Made by a program: the position numbers and the translations under genes. The notes beneath the pieces are model-generated. The model saw nothing but the letters and a program-made list of their open reading frames with translations. It did no database searches and was not told where the DNA came from. DNA of 64,000 bases from positions 589,097-653,096 of the forward strand of contig NZ_WNXZ01000003.1 of the NCBI RefSeq assembly GCF_009733845.1. Direction: 5' to 3'. This document shows positions 55,688 to 62,681 of the stretch, piece by piece. This DNA comes from Pseudactinotalea terrae. GTDB taxonomy: Bacteria; Actinomycetota; Actinomycetes; Actinomycetales; Beutenbergiaceae. The number at the start of each line of letters is the position of its first letter. Within the stretch, counting starts at the first letter, position 1.

Positions 55688-56037
55688 TGCTCCTCCTCGG
55701 TGAGCATGGCAGCCAGGGTGGCGGGCTGGACGCCGAGGCGCTCGGCCTCGGCCCGGACAGCCGTCACGTGCTGGCGCAGGCGGTCGTAGTTGCGTGCTGC
55801 CGCGGGGCTCACGGTCGCGCCGCGGCCCCGGTGCAGATCGATCAGTCCCTCGTCACGCAGGTCGCGGTAGGCGTGGAGGACCGTGTTGACGTTGAGGTCC
55901 AGCGCCTCGGCGAGATCCCGTGCGGCCGGGAGTCGTTCTCCCGGCTCGACGTCACCTCGCACGACGGCGAGCCGCACCGCTGCGGCGACCTGCTCGAAGA
56001 GCGGTCGCGACTGCGAGGGATCGATCGTGATCAGCAC
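55684..56037 (-). CDS. GntR-family regulator (YtrA subfamily)
   Basis: A 117-residue short GntR regulator. The winged helix is in SRPLFEQVAAAVRLAVVRGD and ARDLAEALDLNVNTVLHAYRDL, with a short C-terminal dimerisation helix as in YtrA. GTG start at 56037. It is the first gene of an operon with the DUF1648 membrane protein and is probably autoregulated through the repeat at 56048-56067. Confidence 0.9.
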   Translation of the reverse strand: MLITIDPSQSRPLFEQVAAAVRLAVVRGDVEPGERLPAARDLAEALDLNVNTVLHAYRDLRDEGLIDLHRGRGATVSPAAARNYDRLRQHVTAVRAEAERLGVQPATLAAMLTEEEQ

Positions 56038-56047
56038 ATGAGCACCG

Positions 56048-56067
56048 TACTTGTAATAGTCCAAGTA
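56048..56067. promoter_or_regulatory. Probable GntR operator/promoter
   Basis: TACTTG-TAATAGTC-CAAGTA, a perfect 6-bp inverted repeat with an 8-bp spacer, begins 10 bp upstream of the gntR start in an AT-rich stretch (an unusually AT-rich spot here). It overlaps the likely -10 region, consistent with autorepression. Confidence 0.6.
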
Positions 56068-56439
56068 GCACAAGTCAGCCCAGTGCGACTGGTTCGCATG
56101 ACGGCGACGCTCTGGACGACGCAGGCGATCCGACGGCGAAGAACGGCACGCCGAACGCGCCGGCGATCCAGTGGCCGATGCCGACCGCTCGCAGCAGCCA
56201 GCCGGGGTCGGGCGGCCGGGCCCCCATCGCAGGGCTGGTCCCGTATCGTCATCGCGCCGACGTAGGGTGTGCTCGACCGCACTCGCGGGAGGTGCGCAGC
56301 ACGACGTATTCCGGGTATGATCGTCCGGTTGCGGCTGCATGGCTGCACCTGGCGCGCCCTCGAACCCGAGGTGGTTGCGCTGCCTCGGGAGTTACGGCGT
56401 CGACCTGTGCCGTCCCGTCACGAACAAGGAAGCTGAGTC
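56068..56439. other. Intergenic region upstream of rpmE2, possible 50-codon ORF
   Basis: About 370 bp between gntR and rpmE2. A minus-strand frame at 56075-56227 (50 codons, WLLRAVGIGHWIAGAFGVP) looks weakly protein-like and may be a decayed gene. A plus-strand -10-like TATGAT at 56316-56321 is a candidate rpmE2 promoter. No other feature is evident. Confidence 0.35.
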
Positions 56440-56700
56440 ATGAAGAAGGACATCCACCCGGAGTACGCGCCGGTCGTGTTCCGCGACATCTCCGCGGACT
56501 TCTCGATCCTGACGCGGTCCACGCTGACCTCGACGCAGACGGTCGAGTGGGAGGACGGCAACACCTACCCGGTGGTCGACGTCGACATCTCCTCGGCGTC
56601 GCACCCGTTCTACACGGGCAAGCAGAAGATCCTCGACACCGCCGGTCGTGTGGAGAAGTTCCGTCGTCGTTACGCCGCCCAGGGTGAGGCGAAGGCCTGA
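56440..56700 (+). CDS. rpmE2: 50S ribosomal protein L31 type B (zinc-free)
   Basis: An 86-residue type B L31. It has no CxxC zinc motif and shows the family sequence [39 protein letters not shown] and [20 protein letters not shown]. Type B L31 can replace the zinc-binding L31 when zinc is scarce. It is followed, 41 bp on, by a zinc-free L32 gene. No obvious Zur box is visible upstream, so it may serve as the ordinary L31 in this lineage. Confidence 0.96.
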   Translation: MKKDIHPEYAPVVFRDISADFSILTRSTLTSTQTVEWEDGNTYPVVDVDISSASHPFYTGKQKILDTAGRVEKFRRRYAAQGEAKA

Positions 56701-56741
56701 CGGCCTGTCGCCCACCAGAACCAGACCTAGGAGACCCCGAG

Positions 56742-56912
56742 ATGGCTGTCCCCAAGCGCAAGCTCTCGCGCAGCAACACCCGCCACCGCCGTTCGCAGTG
56801 GAAGGCGCAGATGACCGAGCTCGTCCCCGTCCGTGTGGGCGGTCGCGAGGTCCGCATCCCCCGTCGTCTCGCGAAGGCCGTCGAGCGCGGGCTCGTCGTT
56901 CCTGAGGACTGA
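56742..56912 (+). CDS. rpmF: 50S ribosomal protein L32 (zinc-free type)
   Basis: A 56-residue L32, below the usual ORF length cutoff. It starts [20 protein letters not shown] and ends [16 protein letters not shown], without the CxxC pairs of zinc-binding L32. A ribosome site (TAGGAGACC) precedes the ATG. It forms an operon with rpmE2 and is followed by the terminator at 56947-56974. Confidence 0.95.
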   Translation: MAVPKRKLSRSNTRHRRSQWKAQMTELVPVRVGGREVRIPRRLAKAVERGLVVPED

Positions 56913-56946
56913 GTCTCCCGCCGGCCTCGGCCGGCTCATGACTGAC

Positions 56947-56974
56947 AGGCCGCTCCGGTTCGCCGGGGCGGCCT
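56947..56974 (+). terminator. Terminator of the rpmE2-rpmF operon
   Basis: AGGCCGCTCCGG pairs with CCGGGGCGGCCT (one G-U wobble) across a TTCG loop, 34 bp after the rpmF stop. No long T run follows. Confidence 0.75.
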
Positions 56975-57112
56975 TCGTCATGCCCGACGGCGAGGCGCGG
57001 ATGTGATCTTGCGCACGCCCGGGGTGGCTGCGGTGGCGGGGCTTGGGGTGTGGATACGACGTGCCTGGCGCGTCGGATCCACATCGCAAGGGCCGTTCGG
57101 CCGCTGATCCTG

Positions 57113-57171
57113 TGGAGCGGGTGACGAGAATCGAACTCGCACCATCTGCTTGGAAGTCACCTTCCGAGCAG
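57113..57171 (-). mobile_element. Attachment site: 3' half of tRNA-Gly(TCC) with recombinase core
   Basis: On the minus strand, CTTCCAAGCAGATGGTGCGA followed by the T arm, acceptor strand (CACCCGC), discriminator T and CCA (57113-57115) is a tRNA-Gly(TCC) from the anticodon loop to the 3' end. No matching 5' half precedes it, so it is not a working tRNA. The break coincides with CTGCTTGGAAG-TCAC-CTTCCGAGCAG (57146-57171), two 11-bp inverted arms around a short centre, the form of a tyrosine-recombinase core site. It marks the end of an integrated element that extends to the right. Confidence 0.85.
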
Positions 57172-57275
57172 TTCCGTCGCGCCTGGTCAGGGCGGCCGCT
57201 GGGCCTCTGACCTGCGCAAACAGTACCAGGTGAGTGCTCACGTGTCATCGGGAGTCCTCCCGGATCAGCACCCGC

Positions 57276-57294
57276 TATTCCACGTTATTCCACG
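57276..57294. repeat. Two direct TATTCCACG repeats by the attachment site
   Basis: TATTCCACG occurs at 57276-57284 and 57286-57294, ten bases apart, between the tRNA-Gly fragment and the integrase stop. Short direct repeats here could be arm-type integrase or excisionase sites. No gene lies in 56975-57306 apart from the attachment fragment. Confidence 0.45.
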
Positions 57295-57306
57295 CGGCCA
57301 CGGTGC

Positions 57307-58668
57307 TCAGGCTCGGCGGAGTGCTCGCACGTTGGTCGCGGTGCGCGCCGTGCCGAGCTCGTGGAGTGCGGTGGCGATGGTGCGGTCTCGTTCGGTGGTG
57401 GCGTGTTGGTAGATGGCTGCGGCGCGGGCGGTGCTGTGGCCGATGCGGCGTTGTAGTTCGGCCTGGGTGGCGCCGCTGATGGCGGCGAGGGTGGCGCCGG
57501 TGTGGCGTAGGTGGTGCCAGGTGGCATCTGGGCGGCCGATCAGGGCGCGGGCGCGGCGGAGCACGCTCGAGCGGGCCGGGGCGCTCACGGGGGCGCCGGT
57601 GGTGGTGGTGAAGATCAGTGCCTCTGGGCTGGTGTCGGTGGTGTGCGCTAGCAGGTGCTCGGCCAGCGCTGCGGCCACGAACGCGGGCAGGGCGACGGTG
57701 CGGCGGCCGGCGGCGCTCTTGGGTGGGCCGTAGCTGATGGGCTGGCCGGCGATCTCGACCAGGGTGCGGCGAACGGTGACGGTGGCGGTACTGGTGTCGA
57801 GGTCGCGGCGGCGCAGCGCGAACACTTCGCCGGGGCGCAGCCCTGACCAGGCGGCCAGCAGCACGGCGGCGGCGTAGCGGTCGGGGACGGCGCCGGCCAG
57901 GGCGTTGACCTCGGCCGGGGTCAGCGGCAGCCGTTCGGGGTGGGCGACGTGGCCGGCGCCAGCGATGCGGGCCGGGTTGCTCGAGAGCAGCCCGTCACTG
58001 ACAGCCTGGGTCAGCACGGTGTGTAGCAGCCGGTAGGCCTGGGCGGCGGTGGTGCGGCCGGCGTCGGCAGGGACCTCGGGGGCGGGGCGCACGTCCGGCC
58101 GGCCGGCGGCGGACCAGGCGGCATGGACCGACCTCGGCAGGCGACCGGTGGCGGCGACCTCGAGGCCTTGGGCGCGTGCCCAGGCGCGAGCGGGGTCACC
58201 GGTGCGGCGTGAGGCGCCGGAGCCGTTGAGCAGCCGGGCGGCGGCCCGCTGGTGGGCGGTGGTGGTGACGGCGGCGAACCATTCCCGCACCAGCGGCGGG
58301 CTGATCGCGCTCAGTGCCAGCGGTGCCAGGTGCACGGCGTCGCGGCCGGTGCCGACCGGCTGCGCGAGCCAGCGGGCGATCAGACGGGCGTAGAGGTCGC
58401 GGGTGCGGGGCCGCAGCTGCGGCGCGCGCTGACGCTGCCACGCGGTCAGGTACTCGGCCAGGGTGACCTCTGCGCGCTCGGGTGGTGCCCACTGGCCGCG
58501 CAGCAGGTCGGCACGGATGCCGACCAGCCACCGGTCAGCCTCGCCGCGGGTGTCGAACGTGACCGGCGCCGACCGCAGCCGGCCATCCGCGCCGACATAC
58601 CGGGCACGCCACCGACCCGACCGCAACCGCTCCACAGCACCAAACTCACGACGGCGCCGGGTGGTCAT
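57307..58668 (-). CDS. int: Tyrosine integrase with inserted Lsr2-like domain (copy 1)
   Basis: A 453-residue phage-type integrase. The N-terminal arm-binding domain has RLRSGRWRARYVGADGRLRS (residues 15-34), a core-binding SAM-like domain spans about 66-145 and 205-240, and the catalytic domain carries R278 (SGLRPGEV), K318, H385-x-x-R388 (WHHLRHTGAT), H411 (RIGHST) and Y420 (AAIYQHA). Between the two parts of the core-binding domain, residues 158-190 (RAWARAQGLEVAATGRLPRS) match the C-terminal DNA-binding domain of the nucleoid protein Lsr2. The start ATG 58668 overlaps the stop of the upstream gene by 4 bp. Its C-terminus (HELGTARTATNVRALRRA) differs from copy 2. It sits next to the attachment site and should drive integration and excision. 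Confidence 0.9.
   Translation of the reverse strand: MTTRRRREFGAVERLRSGRWRARYVGADGRLRSAPVTFDTRGEADRWLVGIRADLLRGQWAPPERAEVTLAEYLTAWQRQRAPQLRPRTRDLYARLIARWLAQPVGTGRDAVHLAPLALSAISPPLVREWFAAVTTTAHQRAAARLLNGSGASRRTGDPARAWARAQGLEVAATGRLPRSVHAAWSAAGRPDVRPAPEVPADAGRTTAAQAYRLLHTVLTQAVSDGLLSSNPARIAGAGHVAHPERLPLTPAEVNALAGAVPDRYAAAVLLAAWSGLRPGEVFALRRRDLDTSTATVTVRRTLVEIAGQPISYGPPKSAAGRRTVALPAFVAAALAEHLLAHTTDTSPEALIFTTTTGAPVSAPARSSVLRRARALIGRPDATWHHLRHTGATLAAISGATQAELQRRIGHSTARAAAIYQHATTERDRTIATALHELGTARTATNVRALRRA
57361..58655. repeat. Long direct repeat, copy 1 (with 62706-64000)
   Basis: This 1,295-bp segment covers most of integrase copy 1 and appears identical, base for base, to 62706-64000 (offset 5,345). 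The left boundary of identity is sharp: upstream of 57361 and 62706 the sequences differ completely. The right boundary is cut off by the end of the window. Confidence 0.9.
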
Positions 58669-59516
58669 TGCTCGGCCGATTCTGGCCAGGGGCGCAGCGG
58701 CAGGCGCGGCGGCGGTGTGAACGCCACCAGTGCGGCCACGTCGAGGCCGTCGAGCACGGCTTCTGCATCCTCGAGGGCGGCCGCTGCCTGCCGGTGCTGC
58801 CAGTCCATCAGCTGGTGGCAGGGGTGGCACATCGGCCGATAGTCCTCGGGGTCGGGGCTGTGCACCGGCCGGCCGGGGTCCTGGCGAACCTCGGCGGCAT
58901 CGGGCATCAGCGCCCAATCGCGGGCGCGAGCGTCGCACGCGTTGCACACGTACAGCGACGCGGCGCCGAACCGGGACACGATGCGCTGGTGGGCGCCCCC
59001 GTATCCGACCTCGGAGCCGATCCAGGCGATGTGCGCGGCGCCGCTACGGTCCTGGGCGCTGTGGAGCTTCTGCGCCCGCCGCAGTCGGGCGTAGCACGGG
59101 CGGCAGAGCTGTACGGCGCGATGGTCGGCGACGCGGCTGCAGTCCGGTTGGCTGCAGAGCGCGGCGTCAGGGAACGGCGACCCGTCTGCCGCCCAGGCGG
59201 CGAGGATGCGGTGTGGGAGGCGGCCCACGTCGGCAACCTCGAGGCCGGCGCCGCGCGCCCATTCTCGGGCAGCGGCCGCGACCTCGGCGCGGGTCCGGCC
59301 GGGCGGGTAGATCGGCACCACCGGTAGTTCAGGCATCGGCGAGCCGGCTGCGCGCCACGCGTTGATGACCTTCTGGCTCATACGGCCGGTGGCGGCGACC
59401 CTAATGCCTGCCTTGAGCGCCCAGGCTCGAGCAGCTGCGGAGGTGGTCGAGTGCTCGTGTCTATTCGGCTCGGTGGCGTTTGATTCGCCGTGATTCTGCT
59501 TTTGCGCGGTGTTCAT
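58665..59516 (-). CDS. Double Lsr2-like domain protein with zinc-finger/HNH-like module
   Basis: A 283-residue protein. Two Lsr2-type DNA-binding helices are visible, at residues 28-58 (ARAWALKAGIRVAATGRMSQ) and 83-113 (AREWARGAGLEVADVGRLPH). A zinc finger follows (C121, C126, C138, C141), then a second module with C191-x2-C194 and C230-x2-C233-H (YVCNACDARARDWA, DYRPMCHPCHQLMDW), resembling the HNH-like domain of actinophage proteins. The first catalytic histidine typical of HNH nucleases is not obvious, so nuclease activity is uncertain. ATG 59516; its stop overlaps integrase copy 1 by 4 bp, so the two are coupled. It may bind AT-rich or bent DNA at the attachment or iteron sites. Confidence 0.82.
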   Translation of the reverse strand: MNTAQKQNHGESNATEPNRHEHSTTSAAARAWALKAGIRVAATGRMSQKVINAWRAAGSPMPELPVVPIYPPGRTRAEVAAAAREWARGAGLEVADVGRLPHRILAAWAADGSPFPDAALCSQPDCSRVADHRAVQLCRPCYARLRRAQKLHSAQDRSGAAHIAWIGSEVGYGGAHQRIVSRFGAASLYVCNACDARARDWALMPDAAEVRQDPGRPVHSPDPEDYRPMCHPCHQLMDWQHRQAAAALEDAEAVLDGLDVAALVAFTPPPRLPLRPWPESAEQ

Positions 59517-59731
59517 GACGACACCTGGCCCACCGGGGTAGGGGGACACACAAGGCCACAGGTCTGCCCGTAGTCGGGGGGTGACGGCCAAAGAAAACCG
59601 GGGGTCGTGCTCGGTGGCGCCGTCGCCTGGGTGGGGGGTGCCGGCGCTGTCCACAGCAGCGGGCCTGCGCCTGGTGGGGTGCTGTCCGTAGTTCGTATTT
59701 TCCTCATCATTACTCCTCGTACATTCCTCAT
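59513..59731 (-). CDS. Possible small proline-rich leader ORF
   Basis: A frame of 72 codons from ATG 59731, or 65 from the ATG behind GAGGAG (MMRKIRTTDSTPPGAG). It is rich in proline and threonine with no domain I recognise, but it has a strong ribosome site and its stop overlaps the start of the Lsr2/HNH-like gene by 4 bp. It might be a translated leader that couples to the next gene. Uncertain. Confidence 0.35.
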   Translation of the reverse strand: MRNVRGVMMRKIRTTDSTPPGAGPLLWTAPAPPTQATAPPSTTPGFLWPSPPDYGQTCGLVCPPTPVGQVSS

Positions 59732-59846
59732 CTCTAAGGGCGGACCTGTAGAGGTCCGGCCGGGGCGGACCTGTAGAGGTCCGGCCGCAGGCGGACCGGT
59801 AGCGGTCCACTCGGGCGGACCTGTAGAGGTCCGCCTGGTGGCCCGG
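59517..59846. promoter_or_regulatory. Regulatory region upstream of the Lsr2/HNH-int operon
   Basis: This 330-bp region contains the four palindromic iterons (59742-59832), an unusually AT-rich stretch (about 59690-59735) likely to hold the promoter of the minus-strand operon, and the small ORF described separately. It is the only obviously AT-rich spot in the element. Confidence 0.55.
59742..59832. repeat. Four palindromic iterons
   Basis: GGACCTGTAGAGGTCC occurs at 59742, 59767 and 59817, with a variant GGACCGGTAGCGGTCC at 59793. Each is an inverted repeat (GGACCT / AGGTCC around GTAG), spaced 24-26 bp, so they lie on about every 2.4 helical turns. The variant keeps its own symmetry by matching changes in both arms. 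This is the pattern of operators or replication iterons for a dimeric protein. Confidence 0.9.
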
Positions 59847-60197
59847 TCACGGCGGCTCAGGGGGTGGCTTGTCCACAGGCTCGAGCCGCAGGCGGTAGAT
59901 CGCGTGGCGGTGGTTCTTTGCGCGCTGCACTCTCACGACCGCACCCGCGGCGCGTAGCTGGTCGATGTACCGGCGGACCATGCGCAGGTGCCCAGGTGTG
60001 GGCATCTCTAGGTCACTGTTCAGGCCGAGTGCGTTGGCGATCTGGACGTGTCCGCCGAAGTAGACGCGCGCGTCGGTGTCGTCACGGTCGCTGTCGTAGT
60101 CGAGCGAGATCAACGCCATGTAGACCAGGACGGCGCGAGGGCGCTCGGGCAGGTGGCGCCACAGGTCGTATACCGCGAGCGCGTTGTTCCTACCCAC
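59847..60197 (-). CDS. Helix-turn-helix protein of the mobile element
   Basis: A 116-residue basic protein (YDLWRHLPERPRAVLVYMAL, GHVQIANALGLNSD, LRMVRRYIDQLRAAGAVVRV). It looks like a winged-helix DNA-binding protein, as found at replication or excision control regions of actinobacterial integrative elements. Its start overlaps the excisionase gene by 8 bp. Its stop lies 15 bp from the iterons, which it may bind. I do not recognise the exact family. Confidence 0.68.
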   Translation of the reverse strand: MGRNNALAVYDLWRHLPERPRAVLVYMALISLDYDSDRDDTDARVYFGGHVQIANALGLNSDLEMPTPGHLRMVRRYIDQLRAAGAVVRVQRAKNHRHAIYRLRLEPVDKPPPEPP

Positions 60198-60405
60198 GAC
60201 GGCCGGCCAGCGGCCCGCGGGTGGCGGGCACGGTGGCGGCGTCGAGCAGGGCGGCGAGCGCGGATCGGGTGACCAGCACCCGGCGGCCCAGGCGGACTAC
60301 CGGGAGGTGACCGGTGGCGATCCACCGGTCGAGGGTGGCGCGGCTGACTCGGGCGGCCTGGGCGGCCTCTGCGCGGGTGAGCACATCGTCAGGCTGGGTG
60401 GACAT
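60190..60405 (-). CDS. xis: Excisionase / HTH_17 DNA-binding protein
   Basis: A 71-residue MerR-like helix-turn-helix protein (VLTRAEAAQAARVSRATLDRWIATGHLP, shown in part as RVSRATLDRWIATGHLP; then VRLGRRVLVTRSALAALL). This is the standard actinobacterial excisionase fold that bends attachment DNA and directs the integrase toward excision. ATG 60405 is preceded by GGAG. It overlaps the HTH gene downstream. Confidence 0.9.
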   Translation of the reverse strand: MSTQPDDVLTRAEAAQAARVSRATLDRWIATGHLPVVRLGRRVLVTRSALAALLDAATVPATRGPLAGRRG

Positions 60406-60489
60406 GGGAACTCCGTTACCGGCCGCCTGGTGGGCGTGTGGTGAGCGTGTGCCGGTGGTGGGAGGTGGCGCAGCGGCGCGCCTGGTGTG

Positions 60490-61083
60490 TCAGGCGGCCA
60501 GAGTGACGGAAGCGGGCCGAGCGCCCCACCGGGTGGTGGGGAGCGGCGGTGCGGCCGTGAGGGTGGCGCGGGTCAGCGTGAGGCGCTGCCGGCGGGCGAT
60601 GTGCGGCGGTGTGCCGGGCGGATCGTGCGCGGCGGCCCAGCTGGGCGCTGTGGTGTCCTCGAGGGTGATTAGGCCGCGCGGCACGGCTAGCAGCACGGCC
60701 AGCAGAGCGGCCAGGGCCGCCAGCAGGGCCGGCAGGTCGCGCAGACGCTCAGCCGCGAGCGTGAGGGCGACCTCTCGGCGGTGGTGCTCGAGCCAGCCGC
60801 CGCGACTAGCGGCGGTCAGGCCGGCGGGGTCGTTTGCGAGCGCCGCGGCGACCTCGGGGGCGCCCGCGGGGCGGCGGTCGGCGATCTCGGCGGCATGGCG
60901 CTCGAGCACGTGGGCCGGGTGATCGGGCGGCAGCACCGGGGCGGGCTCGGCTGGCGGCTCGAGGGCGTCGAGCAGGTGCCCGAGCGCCGCGGTGTCGTCA
61001 CGGTCCCAAGCAGCACGCGCCGCAGCCAGCACGGCGCCGCGATCAGCGGCCGCGCTCGGCTGGGGTGTGCCTGAGTGATCCAT
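60490..61083 (-). CDS. Hypothetical protein of the mobile element (197 aa)
   Basis: A 197-residue alanine/proline-rich protein with one hydrophobic stretch (LPALLAALAALLAVLLAVP, about residues 117-135) and otherwise charged helical sequence (AAWDRDDTAALGHLLDALEPP, shown in part). No family recognised. The hydrophobic segment could be a membrane helix or a coiled-coil core. It is divergent from the small protein at 61187. Confidence 0.55.
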   Translation of the reverse strand: MDHSGTPQPSAAADRGAVLAAARAAWDRDDTAALGHLLDALEPPAEPAPVLPPDHPAHVLERHAAEIADRRPAGAPEVAAALANDPAGLTAASRGGWLEHHRREVALTLAAERLRDLPALLAALAALLAVLLAVPRGLITLEDTTAPSWAAAHDPPGTPPHIARRQRLTLTRATLTAAPPLPTTRWGARPASVTLAA

Positions 61084-61186
61084 GATGCGCTCAACGTCTC
61101 ACGGCGCACCGACAGCGGGCGGGATCGACGCGCCGCGTGTTCGAACATGCGTCGCACAACGGCGCAGGGCGCCTAGATTTCCCGGC

Positions 61187-61471
61187 ATGCACGCGGCGCA
61201 GCTCAAGGCGCGACGACGGGCGGCCGCAGCTGCCGCCCGTGACCTGGGGCGCCTGCGGCCGGTGCTGCCCAGCCGCCGCACGCCTGATGGCATGCCGTTG
61301 CTCGAGGTGGGACAGGTGTACGCGACGCCGTTCGGTGAGGTGTTCCACCCGGTGCCGTGTGAGGTTGTCGGGCAGCTGTGGGATGCCGAGCCGTTCGGTC
61401 TGCTGGTGATCGAGCGCGAGCAGATCGGCCGGCGCACGTGCTGCCCCGTCTGCGCGCCAGGCGGCGAGTGA
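61187..61471 (+). CDS. Small hypothetical protein with C-terminal CxC/CxxC end
   Basis: A 94-residue protein, Arg/Ala-rich at the N-terminus (LKARRRAAAAAARDLGRLRP) and ending RRTCCPVCAPGGE, a cysteine knuckle that may bind zinc. The middle (EVGQVYATPFGEVFHPVPCEV) looks like a beta-rich fold. An earlier ATG at 61082 is possible but adds an unlikely Arg-rich segment. Convergent with the second integrase. Family unknown. Confidence 0.55.
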   Translation: MHAAQLKARRRAAAAAARDLGRLRPVLPSRRTPDGMPLLEVGQVYATPFGEVFHPVPCEVVGQLWDAEPFGLLVIEREQIGRRTCCPVCAPGGE

Positions 61472-61472
61472 G

Positions 61473-62666
61473 TCACCGGCGCAGGCTCGAGCGGGCGTCG
61501 AGGGTGTCAACGGTGCTGCGCAGATGATCGGCGTCAATCGCGACGTAACGCCGCGTGGTCTCAGGGGATGAGTGCCCGAGCAGCTGTTGCACCGTGAACA
61601 CGTCCCGGTCAATCTCATAGGCGCGGGTGGCGAACCGGTGCCGCAGCGCATGCATGCTCACACCCTGGGGCAGCAGACGCGCGACCAGGGAACCGACGGC
61701 GTGCGGTGACAGGTGGCCGTCACTCTGGATCGATGGGAATGCCCAGCCCTGCGGCAGTGCGCGCAGTTCCGCGGCGAGTCCAGCAGGTAGCGGCACAACG
61801 CGCACGCGAGCGCCTTTCCCCTTGACGACGAGCGACCAGCCGCCAGCGTCCTCGAGTAGGTCGCGGGTGTGCACCTGAGCGACCTCGGCGCGGCGTAGAC
61901 CGACCTCGGCGGCGAGCCGCAGCATCAGCCGTTCCCGCGGGTCGGCGGCGGCGAGCGCGTAGCGGATCGCTTCCTCAGAGGCGGGGTGCGGCTGGCTGAG
62001 CGAGCGGCGCGGGATCGGCAGGCGGCGGGCCGGATCGGTGGTGATGTGCCCGTCCTCGAGCGCCCAGCCGTAGAAGCTGCGCAGGGTGGCTCTGACAGAG
62101 CGGCGGGTCTCGGCGGCGACCTCCATGCCGGCGAGGTACTCCACGAGGTCGTAGAACGTGGCGGCGAACGGCTCGGCGGCCTCGAGGTAGCGGGCGAACG
62201 CGGCCAGGTGCCGCACCCGGAGGCCGACCGTCATTTCTGAGCGGCCCAGGGCGCGCAGGTGGCGGGCGTAGAGCCGCAGCGGGTGTTCCCAGGTGGTCGG
62301 CACCGGCACCGGCAGCGGGCCGCGGGAGCCGAGCGGGCGGGCCTCATCGGTGCGCAATTTGGACAGGTAGAGGGCCGGGTCAGTGTCAACCAGGCCGCGG
62401 GCGGCGGCCCAGGCGTAGAACGTGCGCACGCTCGAGCGGACCGCGGTAGCGGTGGTGGGCCGCCAGTTCTGGCCGCGGAACCAGGCCGCGAGGTCGGCCG
62501 TCGTGGCCGTCAGCGGATCGGCGAGGTCGGCGGCGATCCACGACAGGTGCTTGCGGCGCTTGCGCAGCGTCGAGGCGGCGCGGCCGGCGCGCAGCTCGGC
62601 GCGCTCCCACGGGTCAACCAGCGCGGACCAGGCCGGCGGCAGGTAGGCGGTGGTGGTGGTGCTCAT
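61473..62666 (-). CDS. Tyrosine recombinase with duplicated SAM-like domain
   Basis: A 397-residue site-specific recombinase. The catalytic residues are R258 (VGLRRAEV), K284 (VKGKGARV), H339-x-x-R342 (MHALRHRFATRAY), H365 (LLGHSS) and Y374 (TRRYVA). Unusually, two SAM-like core-binding domains can be seen in tandem: residues 24-105 (AASTLRKRRKHLSWIAADLA, RTFYAWAAARGLVDTDPALYL in part) and 128-220 (RSEMTVGLRVRHLAAFARYL, LRSFYGWALEDGHITTDPAR). It ends 2 bp after the convergent small gene's stop and starts 15 bp after the third recombinase's stop, so those two are in tandem. Confidence 0.9.
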   Translation of the reverse strand: MSTTTTAYLPPAWSALVDPWERAELRAGRAASTLRKRRKHLSWIAADLADPLTATTADLAAWFRGQNWRPTTATAVRSSVRTFYAWAAARGLVDTDPALYLSKLRTDEARPLGSRGPLPVPVPTTWEHPLRLYARHLRALGRSEMTVGLRVRHLAAFARYLEAAEPFAATFYDLVEYLAGMEVAAETRRSVRATLRSFYGWALEDGHITTDPARRLPIPRRSLSQPHPASEEAIRYALAAADPRERLMLRLAAEVGLRRAEVAQVHTRDLLEDAGGWSLVVKGKGARVRVVPLPAGLAAELRALPQGWAFPSIQSDGHLSPHAVGSLVARLLPQGVSMHALRHRFATRAYEIDRDVFTVQQLLGHSSPETTRRYVAIDADHLRSTVDTLDARSSLRR

Positions 62667-62681
62667 GGTGTGGCGTCCCTC

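Noticed and set aside
57113..57185. A functional tRNA-Gly gene
   Set aside because: The 3' half is perfect, but no 5' acceptor strand or D arm precedes the anticodon arm. It is an attachment-site remnant.
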